Source of the DNA: Actinomycetes bacterium | Lineage (GTDB): Bacteria; Actinomycetota; Acidimicrobiia; Acidimicrobiales; Acidimicrobiaceae | Reading direction: 5' to 3' | DNA: 62,726 nucleotides | Assembly: GCA_021785005.1 (NCBI GenBank) | Contig: JAJYGT010000095.1 | Location: 1-62,726 of the forward strand | In this document: positions 1-7,042 of the stretch, in pieces | Position numbering within the stretch: the first letter of the stretch is position 1 | How the letters are laid out: each line of letters begins with the position of its first letter | The notes under the pieces: generated by a model | Told to the model about the DNA's origin: nothing | Seen by the model: only the letters and a program-made list of their open reading frames with translations | Database searches by the model: none | Translations under genes and position numbers: made by a program

Positions 1-12
1 TGGATCGTACGC

Positions 13-2739
13 CTAAACCATTTGCCTCTCGGACTCGCTTTGAGGCGCCAATTGTCCATGAAACTCGCCGCCTAGGGCCATAGCCATAGCAGCCATAATC
101 ACGCCCTCTGGAGCGCCACCTATACCAAAGAGAGCATCCGCTGAGCCAACCAAGACTTCAAAGCCTTCCATTACATCGCCATCTGGAACTTCGCGAACTT
201 TGGCGCCGAGCGCACGAATTTTGGCTATGAGGTCTTTATGTCGCGGCTTCTCAAGTACAACAATTTCAACGTCCTCGATTTTCTTTTCAAGCACTTTGGC
301 GAGTCGAGATATGTTGTCTTCAATGGATGCGCCCATCGTCAAAGCACCCTTGCCCTTTGAACCCACAACAATCTTGTCCATGTAAAATCCCGGTAAGAAC
401 CTAAAGCCACCCTTGGGCACAGCTGCTATAACCGAAACTGCACCATATTGACCTTTGGCCACATAATTTGTTCCCTCCAGGGGATCAACAGCAATTTCGT
501 ACTGAGTGCCGGTGGGATTCCCCAACCGCTCGCCCCGATAGAGCATCGGCGCCTGATCTTTTTCACCTTCGCCGATAACTACCTCTATCGACACCGGTGC
601 AGTACCGAGGCTTAAACGCATCGCTTCAACGGCTAGGTGGTCGGCACCTTTGCGATCTCCACGTCCAACATCTCCAAAACAAGCCTTGGCCGCCTGAACA
701 CAAGCGTTTACCAATGCGTTTTCCAGAGCAAAGTCCCGTGTGCCACTTGACAACACGTTTTTCGATTCGCGAGATATTGCAGTTGATATCCGGTCAGCTA
801 CCGCCTCAGCGCTGAATCCAAAATGTGCCATTACTTGAGGTCCCTTACCAGACGCACCGTAACTTGACATGCATACGATGTCGCTGTGATGGGCGACCAC
901 AGACTCCCAACCAAGGGAAATACCGGCCTCCACCACTACAGTTGGCAGTCCCAAAGATATTGATTCGAGATTATCTGCTGTGGCCTCGAGAAATTTTTCG
1001 CGCCACATGACCGATACAACTCGAGCAGAGATACCTAAAGTTTTTTCCAAGTGGGCAACAGCGTCAATAGCTAGCGAAACTTCCGAACCTGAAGCAAATA
1101 CCACGGCCTTTGGAGCCTCTGGATCGTAAACAACTTGTGCTCCAAGTTGAGTAACCCACTCGGGATCCCTGTGCTCAGTAAGCGTAGGAAGATTTTGACG
1201 TGACAAAATAATCGCGCTTGGCATAGTGGAATCACCGAGGGCAACGGCCCAAGCGGCGTTGGTTTCATTTCCATCGGCGGGACGCATAACGCGAAGTCCT
1301 GGAATTGCGCGAAGTGCCGTTACCTGTTCGATAGGTTGGTGCGTAGGTCCGTCCTCACCGACTGCGATCGAATCGTGTGTAAATACATATACGACACCTA
1401 CGCCCATAATCGCAGAAAGCCTTACAGAGGGTCGCACATAGTCAGAAAAGACTAGAAAAGTAGAACCGAAGGGCTTAAAACTACCGTGCAAAGCAATTCC
1501 ATTCAGAACTGCACCCATAGCATGTTCGCGAATTCCAAAATGTATCTCGCGCCCTAAATACTCACCGGCTGAAACCGCGGGCAAGTCAAGGTTCGTTCCA
1601 GTCGATTCCGCAAGGTCAGCTGAACCGCCAATTAGGCAATCAATCTTGGCATGAAGCTGCGTGAGTACTTTCTTGGAAGTAATTCGAGTTGCCAATGATT
1701 GATCAGGCTTGAAAGTTTCAAGTTCCTGCGAAATATAACTGGGGGACAAGATTTCAGGAAAAATCAGTTTTTTTGCAGCTTCCGTCGCCGAAGCGAACTT
1801 AGCCTGCCATGCAGCTTGCACTTCAGAGTACTTTGTTACAGACCCGCGAATATGGTTATATACCTCGCTTGGGATTACAAACGGGTCAAAATCCCACCCA
1901 AAAAACTTACGCGTACCTGCCATTTCAACCGCCCCCAAAGGAGCTCCATGAACGATACTTTTTCCAGCCTTGGTTGGCGCGCCATATCCAATAATGCTTC
2001 GAAGTTCAATTAACGTAGGGCCGGTCGTATTTGCTTTCGCCTGGAGAAAAGCTGCCTCAATTGCATCAATGTCTTGCGCATCCTCAAGCAAAATAGTATT
2101 CCAACCATAGCTCGCAAAACGCTGTAAGGCATTGTCCGTACAAGACATTGATGCCGAACCAGAAATTGTTATGTCATTTGAGTCAAACAAGACGATCAAC
2201 TTATTCAGACCCAAATGACCAGCCAGTGAAGCTGCCTCATGAGAAATACCTTCCATGAGATCGCCGTCAGATGCGAATACATACGTGTAATGATCGATTA
2301 GCCCAGAGCTACCCGCTTCTTCTAGTCTTGCACTGAGCATCGCTTCAGCCAGAGCCATGCCTACCGCACTTGAAATTCCTTGACCCAAAGGACCTGTAGT
2401 CATTTCCACACCCGGAGTGTGTCTGTATTCTGGATGCCCTGGAGTCTTTGAACCTAGCTGCCGGAAATTCTCAAGATCCTCAAGCGAAACTTCATAACCA
2501 TAAAGATGTAGCAAGGAATAGATCAACGCAGAACCGTGCCCGGCCGATAAAACAAAGCGATCTCGATCTGCCCAATGGGGATCTTTTGGATTGTGCTTCA
2601 ATACCCTGCTAAACAACGCGTAAGCAGCTGGAGCAAGTCCCAATGGGAGTCCCGGATGGCCAGCATTAGCTCTTTCTACCTGATCGGCAGAGAGCATACG
2701 AATCGCGGTAACGCAAAGTTCATCGAGGTTATTTTTCAT
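13..2739 (-). CDS. Transketolase-GlpX fructose-1,6-bisphosphatase fusion, C-terminus cut by an amber stop
   Basis: A 908-residue chain. Residues 1 to about 655 are a complete transketolase: the GHGS motif near 67, GPLGQG at 116-121, the thiamine-diphosphate motif SDGDLMEG at 157-164 and a FGIREHAMG segment near 400. From about residue 667 it becomes a class II (GlpX) fructose-1,6-bisphosphatase, with GEGEKDQAPM at 724-733, DPLEGT at 752-757 and GGAPEG at 874-879. Transketolase rearranges sugar phosphates and GlpX removes the C1 phosphate of fructose bisphosphate; both serve the Calvin cycle and gluconeogenesis in the cytoplasm. The GlpX half is only about 240 residues, against roughly 320-360 in stand-alone enzymes. 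It stops at TAG (positions 13-15), and the four codons visible after the stop (AYDP) still fit the family. It lies 29 bp downstream of rpe, probably in one operon. Both domain calls are firm; whether the phosphatase half is active is uncertain. Confidence 0.93.
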   Translation of the reverse strand: MKNNLDELCVTAIRMLSADQVERANAGHPGLPLGLAPAAYALFSRVLKHNPKDPHWADRDRFVLSAGHGSALIYSLLHLYGYEVSLEDLENFRQLGSKTPGHPEYRHTPGVEMTTGPLGQGISSAVGMALAEAMLSARLEEAGSSGLIDHYTYVFASDGDLMEGISHEAASLAGHLGLNKLIVLFDSNDITISGSASMSCTDNALQRFASYGWNTILLEDAQDIDAIEAAFLQAKANTTGPTLIELRSIIGYGAPTKAGKSIVHGAPLGAVEMAGTRKFFGWDFDPFVIPSEVYNHIRGSVTKYSEVQAAWQAKFASATEAAKKLIFPEILSPSYISQELETFKPDQSLATRITSKKVLTQLHAKIDCLIGGSADLAESTGTNLDLPAVSAGEYLGREIHFGIREHAMGAVLNGIALHGSFKPFGSTFLVFSDYVRPSVRLSAIMGVGVVYVFTHDSIAVGEDGPTHQPIEQVTALRAIPGLRVMRPADGNETNAAWAVALGDSTMPSAIILSRQNLPTLTEHRDPEWVTQLGAQVVYDPEAPKAVVFASGSEVSLAIDAVAHLEKTLGISARVVSVMWREKFLEATADNLESISLGLPTVVVEAGISLGWESVVAHHSDIVCMSSYGASGKGPQVMAHFGFSAEAVADRISTAISRESKNVLSSGTRDFALENALVNACVQAAKACFGDVGRGDRKGADHLAVEAMRLSLGTAPVSIEVVIGEGEKDQAPMLYRGERLGNPTGTQYEIAVDPLEGTNYVAKGQYGAVSVIAAVPKGGFRFLPGFYMDKIVVGSKGKGALTMGASIEDNISRLAKVLEKKIEDVEIVVLEKPRHKDLIAKIRALGAKVREVPDGDVMEGFEVLVGSADALFGIGGAPEGVIMAAMAMALGGEFHGQLAPQSESERQMV

Positions 2740-2768
2740 CTGTATAGACCATGTTTCTTTCAGTGAAT

Positions 2769-3452
2769 TCAGGAAATAGTTGCGATAGCAATTTCTCGGA
2801 TCTCAGACACTGCCGCCTTCAATCCATCGGGATGGCGATATAGTGCTGATCCGGCTACCAATGCGCGGGCGCCTGCACTTGCGGCATGAGCCGCGGTCGA
2901 AGCAGATATGCCCCCATCGACTTCAATTTCGATCTCGTGGTCAGCCAACGTTGCCAACTCATGCGCGGCCCTAATTTTTGAGCTCATCGTTGAGATGTAC
3001 GCTTGTCCACCGAAGCCCGGGTTAACGGTCATAATCAGGATAAGATCTACCAGGTCGATGACGTTTTCAATTGCCTCTATTGGAGTAGCGGGATTTAAAG
3101 CAACACCGACTTTAGCACCTGCCTCTTTTACTTTTGACAGACTCCTGTGTAAGTGACGGGTTGATTCCGCATGCACGATTAAAAGATCACAGCCGGCATT
3201 CACATAGTTGGTGAAGTACTGATCTGGTTCTACGATCATCAGGTGTGCTTCAAAAGACAACGAAGTATCTTTTCGAACTGACGCGATGATATCGGGTCCA
3301 AAAGTGAGATTTGGCACAAATACGCCATCCATCACATCCCACTGAATCCTGTCAACACCAGCTTCCTCGAGCTCGATAATCGCTTTTCCGAGCTGTGAAT
3401 AATCAGCTGGTAGGACTGATGGAATAATAAGAATCTCTTCCGTCGCTCCCAT
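2769..3452 (-). CDS. rpe: Ribulose-phosphate 3-epimerase
   Basis: Interconverts ribulose 5-phosphate and xylulose 5-phosphate in the Calvin and pentose phosphate cycles; cytoplasmic TIM barrel. Family motifs are visible in order: SVLPADYSQL near the N-terminus, DVMDGVFVPN, EAHLMI, VNPGFGGQ and EVDGGIS, covering the metal-binding His/Asp positions and phosphate loop. Length is about 227 residues, normal for the family. I chose the ATG at 3452 because AAGGGGG lies six bases upstream; an upstream in-frame GTG at 3467 has no good ribosome site. The gene precedes the transketolase-GlpX fusion by 29 bp on the same strand, so the two are probably co-transcribed. Confidence 0.96.
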   Translation of the reverse strand: MGATEEILIIPSVLPADYSQLGKAIIELEEAGVDRIQWDVMDGVFVPNLTFGPDIIASVRKDTSLSFEAHLMIVEPDQYFTNYVNAGCDLLIVHAESTRHLHRSLSKVKEAGAKVGVALNPATPIEAIENVIDLVDLILIMTVNPGFGGQAYISTMSSKIRAAHELATLADHEIEIEVDGGISASTAAHAASAGARALVAGSALYRHPDGLKAAVSEIREIAIATIS

Positions 3453-3680
3453 TTTTGCCCCCTTCACCCGCTACAATCAAAGATTTTGTTTTGAACTTCG
3501 ATCTTTAATAAATGGGCAGCTAATTGGACAAAAAACAATTGCAAACAAGTGTTCTAGTCCAAACCCAAAATATAGTGATCCGACCTTTCAAAAGACCCTA
3601 TTAGATTACCTTGTTTAGATTCTTCCCACATATGAGGGATTTAGAAGATTGCTATGCTGTGGTTAGCATTAGCGTTCACA

Positions 3681-3709
3681 ACTGTAAAATCCATAATCAA
3701 TTTTACAGT
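3681..3709. promoter_or_regulatory. 10-bp inverted repeat upstream of the response regulator
   Basis: ACTGTAAAAT (3681-3690) and ATTTTACAGT (3700-3709) are perfect inverted arms around a 9-nt spacer, in the divergent gap between rpe and the response regulator, about 40 bp before the latter's first ATG. The dyad is AT-rich, lacks a following T tract and looks like an operator, possibly for the NarL-type regulator next door. The binding protein is inferred, not shown. Confidence 0.45.
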
Positions 3710-3750
3710 GAGCTTTGGCACACAGTACATAATGCAATAAGATTTGAGCC

Positions 3751-4437
3751 ATGGAGCAAAGTTCACAGATGTCAACAAACGGTACCGCGCCGATAAAGGT
3801 TCTCCTCGTAGACGATCAGGATATCATTCTCGATGGAATTGCCTCCATGATGAAGCGATTTGAAAGCCAAGTGGCAATAGTCGGTACGGTAAAGGATCAA
3901 GCGTCAGCACTTGCGTTCGTAGCAAATACAGACGTTGATGTAGTCATAAGCGACATCCGGCTTAAAAATGACAGCGGGATTGATCTGTGCCGAGAACTCA
4001 CCGCACGGCATCCTGATGTCGCAGTGGTCATGCTTACCGTTTACGACGACGAACAATATCTATTTCAATCGCTTAGAGCTGGAGCTAAAGGCTTTTTGTT
4101 AAAACAAATATCCGCAGCGGAATTACTTGAACAGTTATTACGAGTGAAAAACGGGGATATCGTTGTCGACCCTCAGCTTGCAGGTCGCGTAGCTCTTACC
4201 GCAGCTCGTATACATTCCGGTGAGTTTTGGCCGGGTGCACACCTAGGTCTGACACAACGAGAATCAGAGGTCTTGGATTTAGTCACCAAAGGTCATTCCA
4301 ATAAAGCCATCGCTGCGAAATTGTACGTTGGCGAAGAGACGATAAAAACACATTTGAGCGCCGTTTATCGCAAGCTAGGCGTTAAAGACCGCACATCAGC
4401 AGTAGCTCTCGCGATGCGCGAAGCGATTTTTAGATAA
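3751..4437 (+). CDS. NarL/FixJ-family response regulator
   Basis: A two-component output regulator of 228 residues. The N-terminal receiver domain (about 15-130) carries the acidic pair D21-D22, the phospho-acceptor D68 in ISDIRL, and the conserved Lys in FLLKQ. The C-terminal LuxR-type helix-turn-helix (about 163-225) contains LTQRESEVLDLV and the recognition helix region GEETIKTHLSAVYRKLGV. It is followed 10 bp later by a matching histidine kinase on the same strand, so the pair is probably one operon and one signalling unit. A second in-frame ATG at 3769 is an alternative start. The signal and targets are unknown; the hydrogenase-like operon further downstream is only a neighbour. Confidence 0.92.
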   Translation: MEQSSQMSTNGTAPIKVLLVDDQDIILDGIASMMKRFESQVAIVGTVKDQASALAFVANTDVDVVISDIRLKNDSGIDLCRELTARHPDVAVVMLTVYDDEQYLFQSLRAGAKGFLLKQISAAELLEQLLRVKNGDIVVDPQLAGRVALTAARIHSGEFWPGAHLGLTQRESEVLDLVTKGHSNKAIAAKLYVGEETIKTHLSAVYRKLGVKDRTSAVALAMREAIFR

Positions 4438-4447
4438 GGATACAATC

Positions 4448-5623
4448 GTGAACCAGCCCTTGGAACCCGATCAAAAAAGTAATAGAGCCGACCTTTTGCG
4501 GCGAATTCTCGACGCCATAACTACTGAAACCGAACTTGAGAAACTGGCCGACAGGGTTGCTGAACTCGTGGTTGATTCCGTTGGCGCAGATGTCTGCTTT
4601 GTTCACTTGGTGGAGGCAGACCAAGTTCATCTCGGACTCATTGGCGCCACCCCGCCCTATTCCGAGCAGCGCGGAAAAATCAGACTTGCTGTCGGCGACG
4701 GTATTGCCGGTTGGGTAGCGCAAGCAAAGGTTCCAGCGATCGTACCCGACAAATGGAACGATCCACGTTACGAATACATTCCAGCACTTGGTGGCGAAAA
4801 CTTCCAGTATCTAATTTCAGTACCAATGCTAAGACCGGGAGGGCGAATTGTGGGTGTATTAAACGTGCACTGGACAACAACCCCAGAAGACCCTGACAGC
4901 TTGGTACGAGATCTGCAATATGTTGCAAACCTTTTCGCAGCGAATGTAGAAATGGCCGCAATTGTGGAAAAACTTGAACGTCGTGAACAACAGCTAGAGA
5001 CTTTCGCCGCGAACACCATTGCGGCCCAAGAGTTAGAGCGTAAACGAATTTCTAATGATATCCACGATGGTCTAGGTCAGCTCCTGCACTCGTCGTTGTA
5101 TCACTTAGACGCGGCAATGTATCCTGAAAATATCGCTGAGTCCCGAATAGCAATTGAACGAGCCAAGGAGCTCGTATTATCTGCAATTAAAGAAGTTAAA
5201 AACACAATGACGCGCTTGCGACCTGGGATACTGGACGATCTAGGATTGATCGCGGGTCTAAAAAGTCTATGCGCGTCAATCGGGAAGCCTGAAGTAGTCA
5301 GCGAGCTACCAGAGGAACTAGGTGAAGGTCTTTCTAGTGCGATTGAGATCACTGTATACCGTATAGTGCAAGAAGCTCTAGCAAATGCCCAAAAGCATTC
5401 CGGCGCAGACTGGGCGTCGTTGAAAGTTTGGGTAGAAAATGATCCCACAGTACTCCACGCCGTTGTGACCGATGATGGCAACGGAATGGAAGTAGAAAAT
5501 GGATTCGGGGGATTCGGTATAAGCGGCATGAAAGAACGTGCTGAACTTATCGGAGCTCAGCTTGAAATTTATTCTCGCCAGAACTTCGGAACGAGAATCC
5601 ACCTTCGGGTTCCAGTTACTTGA
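4448..5623 (+). CDS. GAF-domain sensor histidine kinase (HPK7/NarX-like)
   Basis: A soluble sensor kinase of 391 residues with no membrane segment. A GAF domain occupies about residues 20-170. The dimerisation/phospho-acceptor helix contains RISNDIHDGLGQLL with the acceptor His at 206 (HisKA_3 type). The HATPase domain shows the N box (EALANAQKHS), a DDGNGM G1 box and the GFGISGMKERAELIG G2 region typical of NarX/DesK-like kinases. The GTG start at 4448 has AAGGA seven bases upstream. It sits directly after the response regulator, its likely partner. GAF domains bind small ligands or redox cofactors; which one here cannot be read from sequence. Confidence 0.92.
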   Translation: MNQPLEPDQKSNRADLLRRILDAITTETELEKLADRVAELVVDSVGADVCFVHLVEADQVHLGLIGATPPYSEQRGKIRLAVGDGIAGWVAQAKVPAIVPDKWNDPRYEYIPALGGENFQYLISVPMLRPGGRIVGVLNVHWTTTPEDPDSLVRDLQYVANLFAANVEMAAIVEKLERREQQLETFAANTIAAQELERKRISNDIHDGLGQLLHSSLYHLDAAMYPENIAESRIAIERAKELVLSAIKEVKNTMTRLRPGILDDLGLIAGLKSLCASIGKPEVVSELPEELGEGLSSAIEITVYRIVQEALANAQKHSGADWASLKVWVENDPTVLHAVVTDDGNGMEVENGFGGFGISGMKERAELIGAQLEIYSRQNFGTRIHLRVPVT

Positions 5624-6150
5624 ATTCGGATAGCCAAATTGACAAATCGATAATCAAGTAGGTTTGCGATCATGATCGGGCTTTTACGCTAACAAGAATC
5701 GACCACCGAAATTACGACCGACTTGGGCCTGCAAAAGCACGCCCAAGTCGGTCGTACTCCAGCAAGATCTTGCATTATGCAAAAATCTATACATGTTTAT
5801 AGCTGAACTACCAAAACGTCACCTCCAATACCGTTAGCGATTCTCTAACAACATTCAAATCAACACTTCATAATCTACGACAACAAAAACGAAGCGGCGG
5901 TTGCCAGCATCATTGCCCGTGGCCACGGCGGAGCGATCCTCAACGACAATCGACGAAATATCGCAATTTCAGTGATGAAACGGCATAGTTCAGAAGGTTT
6001 GCAAGTTGCCCAGGCTGGCATTAACCAACTAGCGCACTTTAAATATGTTTTCGATTTAAACCCACTGAGGTGGTGCAATAGTTGACTCAAAGCACCACAG
6101 CGTACCGCGATTCAAAGAATGAATCTATACTATTATTTATAAATTTATAC
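5624..6150. other. Gene-poor gap with a strong hairpin and a start-less open segment
   Basis: Between the histidine kinase and arsR. It holds a 16-bp perfect hairpin (5713-5756, listed separately), a small palindrome TTGCATTATGCAA near 5774, and a plus-strand frame open from 5849 to 6085. That frame has no start codon before Met-33 and reads protein-like (IIARGHGGAILNDNRR). I do not recognise the open segment; it could be a gene fragment or chance. No RNA gene is evident. Confidence 0.4.
5713..5756 (+). other. Perfect 16-bp stem-loop downstream of the kinase
   Basis: Arms 5713-5728 and 5741-5756 (ACGACCGACTTGGGC and its exact complement, plus one outer T-A pair) enclose a 12-nt loop containing GCAAAAGC. 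It lies about 90 bp after the kinase stop. The stem would be very stable, but no T run follows, so it is not a canonical intrinsic terminator. It may end or stabilise the two-component transcript, or be the trace of a mobile element end. Confidence 0.6.
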
Positions 6151-6168
6151 ATTGATATATTTATCAAT
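6151..6168. promoter_or_regulatory. Candidate ArsR operator
   Basis: ATTGATA (6151-6157) and TATCAAT (6162-6168) form a perfect inverted repeat with a 4-nt centre, ending 11 bp before the arsR start codon. ArsR/SmtB proteins typically bind AT-rich dyads overlapping their own promoters. This makes autoregulation, and control of the co-transcribed membrane complex, a reasonable inference. Confidence 0.5.
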
Positions 6169-6179
6169 AACGGAGACCG

Positions 6180-6521
6180 ATGACACTTCCGCTTTATCAG
6201 CTGAAAGCTGACTTTTTCAAAACCCTTGGGCACCCAGCGAGGATTCGCGTACTGGAATTGTTAACTGACGGACCAAAGCTTGTTTCCGAATTAAATGAAA
6301 GTACCGGGCTTGAGGCCTCTCATCTCAGCCAACAACTTACCGTTCTCAAGCGTGCAGGTTTGATTGATTCAACGAAGCTCGGCGCCACCGTGACGTACTC
6401 GTTACTCCACCCCGAAATTTCCGAACTCCTTGCCGTGGCCCGTCGTATTCTTACCGAGGTGTTAACTGATTCTGCGAAACTACTCGCCGACCTAAATAAC
6501 TCTCTGGATTCAAGAGCATGA
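6180..6521 (+). CDS. ArsR-family transcriptional regulator
   Basis: A 113-residue winged-helix repressor. FFKTLGHPARIRVLELL is the signature opening helix, followed by the recognition region LEASHLSQQLTVLKRAGLI and the wing around TVTYSL. The classical arsenic/zinc site ELCVCDL is not present, so it may sense something other than metal ions through that site. GGAG lies four bases before the ATG at 6180. Its stop overlaps the start of the next gene (ATGA), so it leads the operon for the hydrogenase-related complex. The arrangement matches Rv0081, the ArsR-type regulator at the head of the M. tuberculosis locus Rv0082-Rv0087. Confidence 0.93.
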   Translation: MTLPLYQLKADFFKTLGHPARIRVLELLTDGPKLVSELNESTGLEASHLSQQLTVLKRAGLIDSTKLGATVTYSLLHPEISELLAVARRILTEVLTDSAKLLADLNNSLDSRA

Positions 6522-7042
6522 ATATTATAGGGTGCGTCACTTCGATGAAATCTAGAGTACCCGTGAAACTATATAAACCTACAAAATGGTTTCACCAAGT
6601 CACCGAAATTCAGAAACAACCTGACTCTAGTGAAAATATTCGCGGTGATCTAATTCCAGGATCACTCGTCTTGCGACATGTCGATTCAGGAAGTTGCAAC
6701 GGGTGCGAAATTGAAATTTCTGGTTGTTTCTCGCCGACATACGATCTCGAAAGTTACGGTATTTCTCTTACCGCTTCTCCTCGGCATTCAGATGGCCTCC
6801 TAGTGACTGGTGTGGTGACAGTTAACATGCGTGAAGCTCTCCAAGAAGCCTACTCTTCAGTACCCGAGCCAAAAGTAGTAGTGGCTTTGGGAGATTGCGC
6901 CATCAATTGCAACGGGTTGAGATCTGGATACGGTGTCGCAGCGGCGGTCCCCGACCTACTCCCGGTGGACCTAGAAATTCCAGGATGTCCCCCATCACCC
7001 ACAAAAATAATACAGTCGTTACGAACGGTATCCAAACGATGA
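6518..7042 (+). CDS. Ehr complex small subunit (NuoB/HycG-like iron-sulfur protein)
   Basis: A 174-residue subunit of the NuoB/[NiFe]-hydrogenase small-subunit family, on the cytoplasmic arm of the complex. Four cysteines expected to hold one [4Fe-4S] cluster (N2-like) are visible: C60 and C63 in SCNGCE, C127 in GDCA and C157 in PGCPP. So electron transfer capacity is kept even though the partner large subunit has lost its NiFe ligands. The start overlaps the arsR stop; a second Met ten codons in is possible. The stop overlaps the next gene by ATGA. It corresponds in order to Rv0082. The electron donor cannot be told from the sequence. Confidence 0.9.
   Translation: MNIIGCVTSMKSRVPVKLYKPTKWFHQVTEIQKQPDSSENIRGDLIPGSLVLRHVDSGSCNGCEIEISGCFSPTYDLESYGISLTASPRHSDGLLVTGVVTVNMREALQEAYSSVPEPKVVVALGDCAINCNGLRSGYGVAAAVPDLLPVDLEIPGCPPSPTKIIQSLRTVSKR

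Noticed and set aside
6895-7038. Upstream extension of the HyfB-like frame
   Set aside because: It lies inside the small-subunit gene, is Arg/Pro/Gly-rich and has no family similarity; ATG 7039 overlaps the previous stop as expected.
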